Part shown: positions 8,978 through 16,978 of the stretch, piece after piece
Layout of the letters: each line of letters begins with the position of its first letter
Numbering within the stretch: the first letter of the stretch is position 1
Assembly (NCBI RefSeq): GCF_025934275.1
Contig: NZ_JAICYI010000003.1
Location: 21,899 to 85,898, forward strand
Direction of reading: 5' to 3'
Source of the DNA: Phenylobacterium sp.
GTDB taxonomy: Bacteria > Pseudomonadota > Alphaproteobacteria > Caulobacterales > Caulobacteraceae
Length of the DNA stretch: 64,000 nt
Program-made: the position numbers and the translations under genes
The notes under the pieces: model-generated
What the model was told of the DNA's origin: nothing
Database searches by the model: none
What the model saw: only the letters and a program-made list of their open reading frames with translations

Positions 8978-10042
8978 ATGCGGGCCCTCACGGTCGAGCC
9001 CGGCCGCGCAAACTCCCTGCGGCTGGACGAGCGTCCCGAACCGGCGCCGCGCGAGGGGACGCTGCTGGTGCAGGCCGTGGCGCTTGGGATCTGCGGCACC
9101 GATCGCGAGATCATCGCGGCGAAGTACGGCGCCGCGCCGCCCGGCGAGCGCCGCCTGGTCCTGGGGCACGAATCGCTCGGCCGGGTGATCGAGGCCCCCG
9201 ACGGCTCGGGCTTCTCGACAGGCGATCTGGTGGCCGGCGTGGTCCGCCGGCCCGACCCTGTCCCCTGCCCCGCCTGCGCTGGCGGCGAGTGGGACATGTG
9301 CCGCAACGGCCGCTACACCGAGCGCGGCATCAAGCAGGCGGACGGCTACGGCGCCGAGCGCTTCCGGCTGCGGCCGGAGTTCGCGATCCGCATCGATCCC
9401 GCGCTCGGCGTCCTGGGCGTCCTGGTCGAGCCGGCCAGCGTGCTCGCCAAGGCCTGGGACCACATCGAGCGGATCGGCGCCCGGACCCGGACCTGGCGGC
9501 CCCGTTCGGTGCTGGTCACCGGCGCCGGACCGGTGGGCCTGCTGGCCGCCCTGATGGCGCGGCAGCGAGGCCTGGAGGTCCACGTCTTCGATCGCCATGC
9601 GCGCGGGCCGAAGCCCGAGCTCGTGGCAAGCCTGGGCGGGGTCTATCATTACGGCGGCGTCGAGCAGCTCCCCGACCTGCAGCCCGGGGTGATCATCGAA
9701 TGCACAGGGGCCGCCGCGGTCGTGGCCGAGGTGGTCCAGCGGTGCGGCTCAGACGGGATCGTCTGCCTGGCGGGGATCTCCTCGGGCGGCCGAACCCTCG
9801 ACTTCGACATCGGCGGGTTCAACCGCCAGACGGTGCTGCGCAACGACGTGATCTTCGGCACCGTCAACGCCAACCGGGCGCATTACGAGGCGGCGGTGGC
9901 GGCCCTCGCCAAGTCCGATCCCGCCTGGCTCTCGCGGATGATCTCGCGCCGCGTGCCGCTGGAGCGTTGGGCCGAGGCGTTCGAAGCGCGGCCCGACGAC
10001 GTGAAAGTGGTGATCGACTTCGGGGCCGGTCCGGCGTCTTAG
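8978..10042 (+). CDS. Zinc-containing medium-chain glucose 1-dehydrogenase-like protein
   Basis: Probable NAD(P)-linked sugar dehydrogenase of the archaeal glucose dehydrogenase branch. Catalytic zinc ligands appear in ALGICGTDREI (Cys39) and LGHES (His64, Glu65). The structural zinc region is CPACAGGEWDMC with the downstream motif NGRYTERGIK typical of this branch. The Rossmann motif GAGPVGLLAALMARQRGLEV is near residue 180. 354 residues matches the family. Co-directional and ten bases after the ThDP enzyme. Substrate inferred from family only; another aldose or polyol is possible. Confidence 0.85.
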   Translation: MRALTVEPGRANSLRLDERPEPAPREGTLLVQAVALGICGTDREIIAAKYGAAPPGERRLVLGHESLGRVIEAPDGSGFSTGDLVAGVVRRPDPVPCPACAGGEWDMCRNGRYTERGIKQADGYGAERFRLRPEFAIRIDPALGVLGVLVEPASVLAKAWDHIERIGARTRTWRPRSVLVTGAGPVGLLAALMARQRGLEVHVFDRHARGPKPELVASLGGVYHYGGVEQLPDLQPGVIIECTGAAAVVAEVVQRCGSDGIVCLAGISSGGRTLDFDIGGFNRQTVLRNDVIFGTVNANRAHYEAAVAALAKSDPAWLSRMISRRVPLERWAEAFEARPDDVKVVIDFGAGPAS

Positions 10043-10122
10043 TCTCGCCACGGAACAAGCCGAGGCTGCGCCCGGTTCGTTGGGCCAACCGATCCCAGTC
10101 AAGTGAGAAGAGGAAGTGGCCG

Positions 10123-10437
10123 ATGTCTGTGACCGATATCCAGGATGCCGGCCCGCAGGGCGGGCGAACGGCTCAGCTGCGCGCCAAGGGCGAACGGGTG
10201 GCGCAGGCGGCGAAGGCCAAGACCGCCCAGGCGCGGGCTGCGCTCAACGACGGCGCGCGCCGCAGCGTGCAGGTCGCGCGCGACCAGGCCGCCGCGACCG
10301 GCCGGAAGCTGTCCGCCGTCACCCAGGAGCGGCCGTTGACCAGCCTCTCCACGGCCATCGCCGTCGGCCTCCTCGTTGGCGTCGCGCTCGGGCTGTTTGC
10401 GAGCCAGGCCAGCGCAGGCTGGCGCTCGGGCCGCTAG
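10123..10437 (+). CDS. Small DUF883/ElaB-like membrane-anchored protein
   Basis: 104 residues. Residues ~15-72 form a long Ala/Arg/Lys/Gln-rich amphipathic helix (AKAKTAQARAALNDGARRSV), and residues ~74-94 are one membrane helix ending LVGVALGLFAS, the layout of ElaB/YqjD-type ribosome-tethering stress proteins. The PLTS..A.A.G.LVG pattern fits DUF883. ATG 10123 has AGAGGAAG upstream. It lies 80 bases after the glucose dehydrogenase-like gene on the same strand. Ribosome binding is an inference from the family and is not visible here. Confidence 0.7.
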   Translation: MSVTDIQDAGPQGGRTAQLRAKGERVAQAAKAKTAQARAALNDGARRSVQVARDQAAATGRKLSAVTQERPLTSLSTAIAVGLLVGVALGLFASQASAGWRSGR

Positions 10438-10553
10438 GCTAAACGCGAGGCCTCGGGATCCGCAGCCGGACCGCGGCGGAGCCTGCGGCTTGACGACCGT
10501 TGCCCCGATGCGCCGGGCGGCGCTATCCAGGCTGCTCCAAAGGGGGGCGCCTC

Positions 10554-11147
10554 ATGCGATGGACCGGGTCCGCGGCGGCGGCCGTGATAGTGACGGCGAC
10601 GCTGGCCGCGCTCGCCGGATGCGATAAGCCGAAAGCGCGCGCCCCGGCGTCGAGCGAGGGCCTGCCTCCGATCGCCGGCTCGCAACCTTCGCCCGCGGCG
10701 CAGCCGGCCTGGCGGCCGCCGCCGGCGAAAGCCTCCACCACCCCCTTGCCTGCGGAGCCGGACTGGGCCGGCGCCCTGCTCGGCAAGTCGGTGAAGACGG
10801 CGTTCCCGAAGAGCGGCGCCGGCGACTGCGTCGGCAACACCGACCTCGTGGACTTCCGTTACGTGGGCGCGACGCCCGGCGTCATGATCGAGGGCTGGGC
10901 CTGGGACAGGGTCGCCAGGCAGCCGGTCGCCCACATCATCCTGGTGGACAGGGATGGCCAGATCGTCGGCGGCGGCGAAACCGGAACGCCGCGTCCGGAC
11001 GTGACCGCATCCCAGAAGACCGTCACCTCGCCCCGCACCGGCTGGAAGGCGGTGACGCCGGTCACCACCGGCGTGCTGCAGGCGTTCGGCGTGGTCGGCG
11101 ACGGCCGCACCACCTGCACGCTCGGCCAGATCGATCTTGGCCATTGA
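10554..11147 (+). CDS. Putative lipoprotein of unknown function
   Basis: 197 residues. An Ala-rich signal peptide ends in the lipobox LAGC (Cys23), so it should be lipid-anchored after signal peptidase II cleavage. A proline/alanine-rich linker (~30-75) is followed by a ~120-residue domain starting near LLGKSVKTAFPKSGAGDCVG that I do not recognise; it contains ...PGVMIEGWAWD and HIILVDRDGQIVGGG, suggesting a beta-sandwich. AAGGGGGGCGCCTC precedes ATG 10554. It is followed by the glycosyltransferase cassette; a similar soluble tail on cell-envelope glycan proteins is possible but unproven. Confidence 0.75.
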   Translation: MRWTGSAAAAVIVTATLAALAGCDKPKARAPASSEGLPPIAGSQPSPAAQPAWRPPPAKASTTPLPAEPDWAGALLGKSVKTAFPKSGAGDCVGNTDLVDFRYVGATPGVMIEGWAWDRVARQPVAHIILVDRDGQIVGGGETGTPRPDVTASQKTVTSPRTGWKAVTPVTTGVLQAFGVVGDGRTTCTLGQIDLGH

Positions 11148-11202
11148 CCGAAGCGCCGCTCTGGCGCCGCGGGCGCATCCAGGGCTTAGTGACGGCACAC
11201 GC

Positions 11203-12198
11203 ATGACGCCCGCCCGACGCACCCGAACCGCGCCCTCGGCCAGCACCTCCGGGCGCTCCCGCAAGGATCGCACGCTGTCGCTGGTCGTGCCGATGCACGA
11301 CGAGGCGCCGGCGCTGGAGGCGCTGTTCGGGCGGCTGGACGAGGCCCTTGGCGGGCTCGGGCTGAGGCTCGAGATCGTCTGCGTGGACGATGGCAGCCGC
11401 GACGACACCCTGGCGCAGCTCGTGGGCCGGGCCGCGCAGGACCGCCGCCTGCGGATCGTCGCGCTGTCGCGCAATTTCGGGAAGGAGGCGGCGCTCACCG
11501 CCGGCCTTGACGCCGCAACCGGCGATCTGGTCGTTCCGCTCGACGCCGACCTGCAGGACCCGCCGGAGCTGATCGGCGAGTTCGTCGACCTCTGGGAGCA
11601 GGGCTACGACGTCATCTATGGGGTGCGCACCGACCGCACCAGCGACACGGTCGCCAAGCGGACCTCCGCCAGCCTGTTCTACCGCATCTTCAACTGGCTC
11701 TCCGACTACCCCATCCCCGCCTCGACCGGCGACTTCCGGCTGATGGATAGGGCGGTGGTCGAGGCCCTGAAGCGGCTGCCCGAGCGCAACCGGTTCATGA
11801 AGGGCCTGTTCGCCTGGGTGGGCTTCCGCCAGGTCGGCGTGCCCTACGTGCGGCCGGCGCGGATCGCCGGGACCACCGCCTGGGGCTACCGCAAGCTGTT
11901 CCGCTTCGCCCTCGACGGGCTGACCGCCTTCTCCACCCTGCCGCTCCGTGTCTGGACCATGGTGGGGGCGCTCGCGGCCGTCCTGGCGCTGGCCGCCGGC
12001 GTGTTCCTGATCCTGCGGGTGCTGATCGTCGGCCGCGACGTCCCCGGCTACGCCTCGCTGATGGTCGTGGTGCTGTTCGGCTTCGCCCTGCAGATGATCG
12101 CCCTGGGCGTGCTCGGCGAGTACATCGGGCGCATGTACCAGGAGGTGAAGGGCCGGCCGACCTACCTGGTGCGCGAGCGGATCGGCTTCGAGGACTGA
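11203..12198 (+). CDS. GtrB/ArnC/DPM1-type polyprenyl-phosphate glycosyltransferase
   Basis: Family 2 glycosyltransferase that normally transfers a sugar from a nucleotide donor to polyprenyl phosphate on the inner membrane face. 331 residues. SLVVPMHDEAPALEAL starts the GT-A fold, VCVDDGSRDDT and PLDADLQDPPEL (the DxD) bind the donor, and two C-terminal membrane helices (about 245-275 and 285-310) match GtrB. A TTG frame starts at 11137, but ATG 11203 starts nearer the family N-terminus. It overlaps the methyltransferase start by one base; with GtrA two genes on, this is a glycan modification cassette. Confidence 0.9.
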   Translation: MTPARRTRTAPSASTSGRSRKDRTLSLVVPMHDEAPALEALFGRLDEALGGLGLRLEIVCVDDGSRDDTLAQLVGRAAQDRRLRIVALSRNFGKEAALTAGLDAATGDLVVPLDADLQDPPELIGEFVDLWEQGYDVIYGVRTDRTSDTVAKRTSASLFYRIFNWLSDYPIPASTGDFRLMDRAVVEALKRLPERNRFMKGLFAWVGFRQVGVPYVRPARIAGTTAWGYRKLFRFALDGLTAFSTLPLRVWTMVGALAAVLALAAGVFLILRVLIVGRDVPGYASLMVVVLFGFALQMIALGVLGEYIGRMYQEVKGRPTYLVRERIGFED

Positions 12199-12929
12199 TG
12201 GAACGGGCGATCTACGACCAGATGCGCGTCCTGCAGCAGGACCACTGGTGGTTCGCTGCACGCCGCGAGATCCTCGCCGCCGAGATTGCGCGCCTGCCGC
12301 TGCCCCGTCCCGCCCGCATCCTCGAGGCCGGCTGCGGCCCCGGCGGCAACCTCGAGATGCTGAAGCGCTTCGGCGCGGTTCAGGCGATCGAGCCCGACGC
12401 GGATTCGCGGGCCTATGCGGCGGAGCATTTCGGGGTCGAGGTGGAGCCGGGCCTCCTGCCGCAATCCCTTCCCGACTTCGGCGCGCCCTTCGATCTGGTC
12501 GCCGCGTTCGACATGATCGAGCACGTGGACGACGACGCTGGCGCCGTCGCCGCGCTGGCCGGCCTGCTCGCCCCCGGCGGCTTCATGATCGCCACCGTGC
12601 CGGCCTATGGCTGGATGTGGAGCGAGCACGACGCCGCCCACCACCACAAGCGCCGCTATGGCCTCGGCGGATTTCGCCGACTGTTCCAGGACGCCGGGTT
12701 GGAGGTGCGCCGCGCCAGCCACTTCAACAGCTTGCTGTTTCCGCCGATCGCCGCCGTGCGTCTGGCCAAGACCGCGGCCCGCCTGCAGGGGAGCGACGAG
12801 GCGGCCATGCCGCCCCGCGCCCTGAACGCGGCCCTCAAGAGCGTTTTCGGTCTGGAGCGCGGACTCCTCAAGGCCATGGATCTGCCGTTCGGCGTCTCGA
12901 TCCTGCTGACGGCCCGGCGGCCCGGATGA
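12198..12929 (+). CDS. Class I SAM-dependent methyltransferase
   Basis: 243 residues. RILEAGCGPGGNLEMLKRFG is SAM motif I, followed by an acidic loop (IEPDADSRAYA) and DMIEHVDDD, the usual post-II motif. An N-terminal QDHWWFAARREIL is typical of methyltransferase type 11 proteins found in sugar and lipid-linked glycan clusters. Its ATG overlaps the preceding stop (TGATG), and its own stop overlaps the GtrA start (ATGA), so all three genes are translationally coupled. Substrate is unknown; methylation of the lipid-linked sugar or of its carrier is an inference from position. Confidence 0.85.
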   Translation: MERAIYDQMRVLQQDHWWFAARREILAAEIARLPLPRPARILEAGCGPGGNLEMLKRFGAVQAIEPDADSRAYAAEHFGVEVEPGLLPQSLPDFGAPFDLVAAFDMIEHVDDDAGAVAALAGLLAPGGFMIATVPAYGWMWSEHDAAHHHKRRYGLGGFRRLFQDAGLEVRRASHFNSLLFPPIAAVRLAKTAARLQGSDEAAMPPRALNAALKSVFGLERGLLKAMDLPFGVSILLTARRPG

Positions 12930-13360
12930 CCCCGCTCGCCCCGCACCGCGAGACGATTCGCCAGGGCGGGACGTTCCTGGCCGTGGGCCTGGCCGCGACG
13001 GCGGTCCACGCGCTGGGCGCGACCGCCGCCCGCATCGCCTTGCACGCGAGCGCGGTCGCGGCGACGACCGCCGGGTACCTCTGCGCGGTGGGCGTCTCCT
13101 ATCTCGGCAATGCGCGGTTCACCTTCGGACGCCCAGCGCTGCACGGGGCCCAGTTCGCCCGCTTCCTGGTGGTCTCTCTGTTCGGCCTGGCCGCCAATCT
13201 CGCCATCACGCACTGGCTCGCGGACCGCCTTGGCTGGCCGTTCCCCGCGACGCTCGGGGTGATCGTTGTGGTGATCCCGGCGCTCTCGTTCGCAGCCGCC
13301 AAGCTCTGGGCCTTCGCAATTCCCCTCTCCCCAGACCGGATCGAGCGCGGGAGAGGATAG
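12926..13360 (+). CDS. GtrA family membrane protein (putative flippase)
   Basis: 144 residues with four hydrophobic segments, as in GtrA/DPMS3-like proteins that are thought to help polyprenyl-linked glucose cross the inner membrane. RQGGTFLAVGLAATAVHAL, AVGVSYLGNARFTFGR and FLVVSLFGLAANLAIT match the family pattern. Start ATG overlaps the methyltransferase stop by four bases. The last residues (PLSPDRIERGRG) are encoded by a CTCTCCCC-rich inverted repeat, so the C-terminal tail may be recent. Confidence 0.88.
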   Translation: MTPLAPHRETIRQGGTFLAVGLAATAVHALGATAARIALHASAVAATTAGYLCAVGVSYLGNARFTFGRPALHGAQFARFLVVSLFGLAANLAITHWLADRLGWPFPATLGVIVVVIPALSFAAAKLWAFAIPLSPDRIERGRG

Positions 13361-13368
13361 GGGAGAGG
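13324..13368. repeat. CCTCTCCCC inverted repeat between convergent genes
   Basis: CCTCTCCCC and GGGGAGAGG (9 bp) are separated by 27 bases and span the GtrA stop just before the convergent PhyH stop. It may act as a bidirectional terminator or be an intergenic repeat; no T-tract is seen. Confidence 0.4.
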
Positions 13369-13373
13369 AGGCG

Positions 13374-14699
13374 CTACGCCGGCAGCTCGCCCTCGTAGAG
13401 CAGGCCTGGCCTGCCGCTGGAGTCGTAGTAGACGACCGAGCCCTCGGCGAAATAGTGGCCCACGATCGAGCGGCGGGACTTCGACTTGTCGAGCCGCATG
13501 GAGCCGGCGTGCATAAGGTTCTCGTGCCAGATCAGCGCGGCGCCCGCCTTGGGCCGGTAGACCTCGCGCCGGAACCGGCTGGAGTCGAGGAGTTCTGTCC
13601 AGCGCGGCACGACCGTCTCGCCGAACTCGGTCCAGTCGCCGGTCACCTTCTTCGCGCCCACGTCGCTCATGTAGATCCGCGGCAGGCGGTGGCTCTTCGG
13701 GAACACCACCAGCTCGCCGCTGTCCGGCTGCACGTCCTCCAGCGCCGTCCAGACGCCGCACATCCGCCCCGCCGGGAAGGAGGTCAGGTGAACCGTGTCC
13801 TGGTGGTGCTCCTGCTCGGAGCCGAACACATAGGTCAGGGACTGGCAGGGCCGGCCGTCGCCATCGAAGATCAGGCGAAGCATGCGGATGATCTTCGGAT
13901 GCAGCCACAGCTCTCGGATCGCGGGGTACTGGAGGTGCAGGTTGTGCAGCCTCTGGCTCATGCCCCACTCATAACCCTCGATCTTCTTCTCGACCGCATC
14001 GTCCAGCGCCGCATTGAGCCGCGCCAGGTGCTCGGGCCCGACGACGCCGTCGAGCGTCATGAACCCCTCGTCAACGAAGTGGCGTAGGGCGGCGATCTCG
14101 TCGGGCGCAGCCCGGCCCGTGTCGGAGAGCTTCGCCAGGTGCTCTTCGACCGCCGCGGGCGAGCGGTCGTACCAGGCCGTGAGCCGCTGGTCGTGGTAGG
14201 CGTAGAGGCGCGAATCGAGCTCGGTCACCACCAGCGGCGCCCCCGTGCGCCTCAGGCTCTCGCGCACCTCATCGGCGAGCGCGCCCTCGTTGCGGACGTG
14301 GACCGTGAGCGATGTGACGGCGAGTGGGCGTCCGCCGGCGTCGACCAGCTCCAGCCGGATGGCCGCGGGCCCATTCGGCATCAGGTGGCCGTGCAGGGCG
14401 AGCCAGCCGTGCTCGCCCTCCGCCGTCAGTGCGCGCGGCGTCTCCAGCGCCGGGCGCCGGGCTTCACCCACGAACACCCGAAGGCTTGCCGCGAGCGGCC
14501 GCTCGGCCCGCATGTGCGTCTCGATGACGATCAGGCCGCCGCTCGGGCCGGTTTCGGCCGAGGCGCTGGCCGCGAGGTTCACCCGAGGCGCCTCGGAGGG
14601 CGCGTCGGCGGGCTCGCCGCGTGCGCGGTCAAACAGGCGAAGGAGCGAGCGCACGGCGGGATCCGGGTGGCGCGCCGCGAGGCCGGCGCCTGGGCGCAA
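13374..14699 (-). CDS. Phytanoyl-CoA dioxygenase (PhyH) domain protein with N-terminal extra domain
   Basis: 441 residues, longer than the usual 250-300. The C-terminal ~240 residues are a PhyH-type Fe(II)/2-oxoglutarate dioxygenase: EHHQDTVHL supplies the HxD iron ligands, HENLMHAGSM the distal histidine, and SRRSIVGHYF the 2-oxoglutarate-binding arginine region. The first ~170 residues contain a beta-strand-rich segment (SGGLIVIETHMRAERPL ... AVTSLTVHVRNEG) that I do not recognise. The start is TTG with AGGG upstream and is uncertain. Convergent with the GtrB-methyltransferase-GtrA cassette and divergent from Hsp20. Substrate unknown. Confidence 0.82.
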   Translation of the reverse strand: MRPGAGLAARHPDPAVRSLLRLFDRARGEPADAPSEAPRVNLAASASAETGPSGGLIVIETHMRAERPLAASLRVFVGEARRPALETPRALTAEGEHGWLALHGHLMPNGPAAIRLELVDAGGRPLAVTSLTVHVRNEGALADEVRESLRRTGAPLVVTELDSRLYAYHDQRLTAWYDRSPAAVEEHLAKLSDTGRAAPDEIAALRHFVDEGFMTLDGVVGPEHLARLNAALDDAVEKKIEGYEWGMSQRLHNLHLQYPAIRELWLHPKIIRMLRLIFDGDGRPCQSLTYVFGSEQEHHQDTVHLTSFPAGRMCGVWTALEDVQPDSGELVVFPKSHRLPRIYMSDVGAKKVTGDWTEFGETVVPRWTELLDSSRFRREVYRPKAGAALIWHENLMHAGSMRLDKSKSRRSIVGHYFAEGSVVYYDSSGRPGLLYEGELPA

Positions 14700-14751
14700 G
14701 CCAGCCCTGCGTCCGGGCTCTCGTCAAGCGGCGAAGGGTGCGGCGGCGTGT

Positions 14752-14780
14752 TGCAACGCACGGCTGCGCTCCCCACATAA
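14752..14780 (+). promoter_or_regulatory. Candidate sigma-32 (heat-shock) promoter of the Hsp20 gene
   Basis: GTTGCAA (14752-14758), 14 bases, then CCCCACAT (14773-14780) resembles the sigma-32 consensus CTTGAAA-N(11-16)-CCCCATNT in most positions. It lies about 75 bases upstream of the Hsp20 start, as expected for a heat-shock gene. Prediction by eye only. Confidence 0.45.
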
Positions 14781-14853
14781 GACATGTCCGGTCGGGCCGC
14801 GCCGCTCATGGGCGGCCCGGCCGGAGAGTCGCTTCGTCAAGGACTCTTCAGGA

Positions 14854-15273
14854 ATGAATCGGTCGATCCTCTTCGACAGCCCGTTTCTCTTGGGCTTCGA
14901 GCATACCCGCGCCCTCGTGGAGCGCGCCGCCAAGGCGGCCGCCGAGAGCTATCCCCCCTACAATGTGGAGGATCGCGGCGCGGGCGCGATTCGGATCACC
15001 CTGGCGGTGGCCGGCTTCGCGCCGGACCAGCTGGAGGTGACCGTCGAGGACCGGCAGCTGGTCGTCGCCGGCAAGCGCGACGGCTCGGCCAGGACCGAGG
15101 ACTCCTATCTCCATCGTGGCATCGCCGCCCGTGGGTTCATCCGGACCTTCGTTCTGGCCGACGGCATGGTGGTTGAGGGCGCGACCCTGGAGCACGGGCT
15201 GCTCCACATCGACCTCGCCCGCCCGGAGCCGGAGACGCGGATCGTCAAGGTCCCGATCCGGGGCGCCGGGTGA
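14854..15273 (+). CDS. Small heat-shock protein, Hsp20 family
   Basis: ATP-independent holdase that binds unfolding proteins in the cytoplasm. 139 residues. The N-terminus MNRSILFDSPFLLGFEHT resembles IbpA (first hydrophobic arm), PPYNVEDRGAGAIRITLAVAGF starts the alpha-crystallin domain, and GATLEHGLLHIDLARPEPE contains its final conserved strand motif. A heat-shock-like promoter lies upstream. Followed by a DUF1150 gene, the normal partner in alphaproteobacteria. Confidence 0.95.
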   Translation: MNRSILFDSPFLLGFEHTRALVERAAKAAAESYPPYNVEDRGAGAIRITLAVAGFAPDQLEVTVEDRQLVVAGKRDGSARTEDSYLHRGIAARGFIRTFVLADGMVVEGATLEHGLLHIDLARPEPETRIVKVPIRGAG

Positions 15274-15385
15274 GCGGGATGGCCCGCGACAAGTCGGGGC
15301 CGCCGGATGGTCCGGGGTCCCAAGCGCCAGACGGTCGGCTGAACCGGCGACGGTCGGGCGCGTTCAGTTTTCGGAGGTGGTCATT

Positions 15386-15640
15386 ATGACGCCAATGTTG
15401 TCCATGGAAGCCTTCGCCGCCTTGGGTGCGCCGCAGCTGGTCTACGTACGCCCGGTCAAGGCGGCCGAGATCCTGGCGAGCGTGCCTTCAGCGCAGATCC
15501 AAGGCATCGAGCTCGATCCCGAGCAGACCCTCTATGCGGTGCACCGCGCCGACGGCGAGCGCCTCGCCGTCCTCACCGACAAGGAATCCGCGGTCGCCGC
15601 CGCCGTCGCCCACGAACTGGCCCCCGTTTCGGTGCATTAG
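15386..15640 (+). CDS. DUF1150 family small protein
   Basis: 84 residues; function unknown. The family regularly follows Hsp20 genes in alphaproteobacteria, as it does here (113 bases after it). Conserved features are VYVRPVKAAEIL and YAVHRADGERLAVLTDKE, close to the DUF1150 pattern of an Ala-rich helix followed by a short sheet. GGAGG lies ten bases before ATG 15386. A strong terminator closes the unit. Probably part of the heat-shock response by position. Confidence 0.85.
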   Translation: MTPMLSMEAFAALGAPQLVYVRPVKAAEILASVPSAQIQGIELDPEQTLYAVHRADGERLAVLTDKESAVAAAVAHELAPVSVH

Positions 15641-15671
15641 ACCGACGCGCCCGCTTGCGGAGACAACGAAG

Positions 15672-15699
15672 AGCGCCGCCGGGACTTCCCGGCGGCGCT
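15672..15699 (+). terminator. Strong terminator hairpin after the Hsp20-DUF1150 unit
   Basis: A perfect 12-bp stem AGCGCCGCCGGG/CCCGGCGGCGCT with an ACTT loop, followed by TCGCATTT. It lies between the DUF1150 stop and the convergent ptsN stop, so it can stop both transcripts. Confidence 0.85.
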
Positions 15700-15726
15700 T
15701 CGCATTTCAGACGATCGTCGGCCGGC

Positions 15727-16200
15727 TCAGGCCGCCGAGGGCCGCGCCGCATCGGCCTCCTGGACCAACAGGGCGTGGATCGCATCGGCGGTCCGCGCCT
15801 GACGGAGCTGCTCGCGCATCTGCGGCTGGCGTAGCAGCCGGGAGACCCGGGCCAACGCGCGCAGATGCTCGGTGTTGGCGGCCTTGGGCGCGAACAGGGC
15901 GAACATCAGGTCGACCGGCTGGTCGTCCACGGCGTCGAACTCCACCGGGTGCTCCAGCCGCACGAAGACGCCGCGCATCCGATCGAGTCCTTCGAGCCGG
16001 GCGTGCGGCGCGGCCACCCCATGTCCGACGCCGGTCGAGCCGGCGGCTTCTCGCTCGGCGAGCGCATCCAGGAGGTCGCCGGCCTCCAGCCCGAAGCTGC
16101 GGGCCGCGATCTCGGCGATCACGGCCAGCGCCTGACGCTTCTTGGCGGCGCTCACGCGCAGGGCGATCGCGTTGCGGTCGAGTAGGTCGCCGATATTCAA
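15727..16200 (-). CDS. ptsN: Nitrogen-PTS enzyme IIA (PtsN)
   Basis: Phosphoryl acceptor of the nitrogen-related PTS, a regulator of nitrogen and potassium metabolism rather than a sugar transporter. About 157 residues. GVGHGVAAPHARLEGLDR contains the phosphorylated histidine; FVRLEHPVEFDAVDDQPVD is the usual following strand. No ATG is available near the family start; I chose TTG 16200 (NIGDLLDRNAIAL), with TTG 16209 three codons upstream as alternative. Third gene of rpoN-hpf-ptsN, a conserved order. Confidence 0.93.
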   Translation of the reverse strand: MNIGDLLDRNAIALRVSAAKKRQALAVIAEIAARSFGLEAGDLLDALAEREAAGSTGVGHGVAAPHARLEGLDRMRGVFVRLEHPVEFDAVDDQPVDLMFALFAPKAANTEHLRALARVSRLLRQPQMREQLRQARTADAIHALLVQEADAARPSAA

Positions 16201-16274
16201 TTGTCTCAAGGTTACGCTCGCAAGTGTCCGCGGCCCGCGCCAACCGGGCCCGTTACAACGGTTACCTTCAGCGC

Positions 16275-16904
16275 TCAATGCGGCGCAGTGGTTCCGTCCG
16301 CCCCATCCCCCTCCGCGCCCTTCGCGCGCTCGGGGTCGATCCACCCGATATTGCCGTCGGGGCGGCGATATACCACGGACAATCCGCCGTGCGCGGCGTT
16401 CCGGAACACGATTGTTTGAGATTCGGTCAGGTCCAGCTCCATCACCGCCATCGCCACGGTCATTGAGCGGATCGGCTTCTCCATTTCGGCGATCACCACC
16501 GGCTCCGGGTAGCCCTGCGCGACCTCGCCCGTATCGTCCTCGTCCTCCGCCTCGACGGGTTGCAGGATGAAGTACGCCGCAGTCTCGGCCTGCTTGGCCT
16601 GGGCCTGCGTGTGGTGGTCCTTCAACCGCCTGGAGTAGCGGCGGATGCGCTTTTCCATCTTCTGCATGGCCGCATCGAAGGCCATGTGGGCGTCGCCGCC
16701 GACGCCATGGGTGGTGAGCTGGGCGCCGCTGGCCAGCGTCACGGCGCAGTCCACCTTGAAGGCCGCGCCCTCGCGGGTGACCACCACATCCGCCCCGCCG
16801 CCGCGGTCAAAGTACTTCTCGATGCTGTTGGCGATCTCGTCGGAGACCCGCGCGCGCAGGGCCTCGCCGACGTCGACGTGCTTGCCGGTGACCTGGACTT
16901 GCAT
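16275..16904 (-). CDS. hpf: Ribosome hibernation promoting factor, long form
   Basis: Binds the 30S subunit in stationary phase and drives 100S dimer formation. 209 residues, so the long form: N-terminal HPF domain MQVQVTGKHVDVGEALRARV with KYFDRGG, a Lys/Arg-rich stretch KMEKRIRRYSRRLKDHH near residue 90, then a C-terminal dimerisation domain with MELDLTESQTIVFRNAAHGG. Start ATG 16904 matches the family and has AGGAC upstream. Lies between rpoN and ptsN. Confidence 0.95.
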   Translation of the reverse strand: MQVQVTGKHVDVGEALRARVSDEIANSIEKYFDRGGGADVVVTREGAAFKVDCAVTLASGAQLTTHGVGGDAHMAFDAAMQKMEKRIRRYSRRLKDHHTQAQAKQAETAAYFILQPVEAEDEDDTGEVAQGYPEPVVIAEMEKPIRSMTVAMAVMELDLTESQTIVFRNAAHGGLSVVYRRPDGNIGWIDPERAKGAEGDGADGTTAPH

Positions 16905-16978
16905 GTCCTGATGAACGCGCCGGCCCCCGGATGGTGTCAACGCTGAAGCCCGGCGCTCACGGGCTCTTGTGGCGCTTG

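Noticed and set aside
5545..10122. A ~1,500-codon open frame running plus-strand over the acyl-CoA dehydrogenase, ThDP enzyme and glucose dehydrogenase genes
   Set aside because: The protein is Arg/Gly/Ala-rich, antisense or out of frame to three genes with clear motifs, and reflects high GC with few stop codons. Only its last 104 codons are a real gene (10123-10437).
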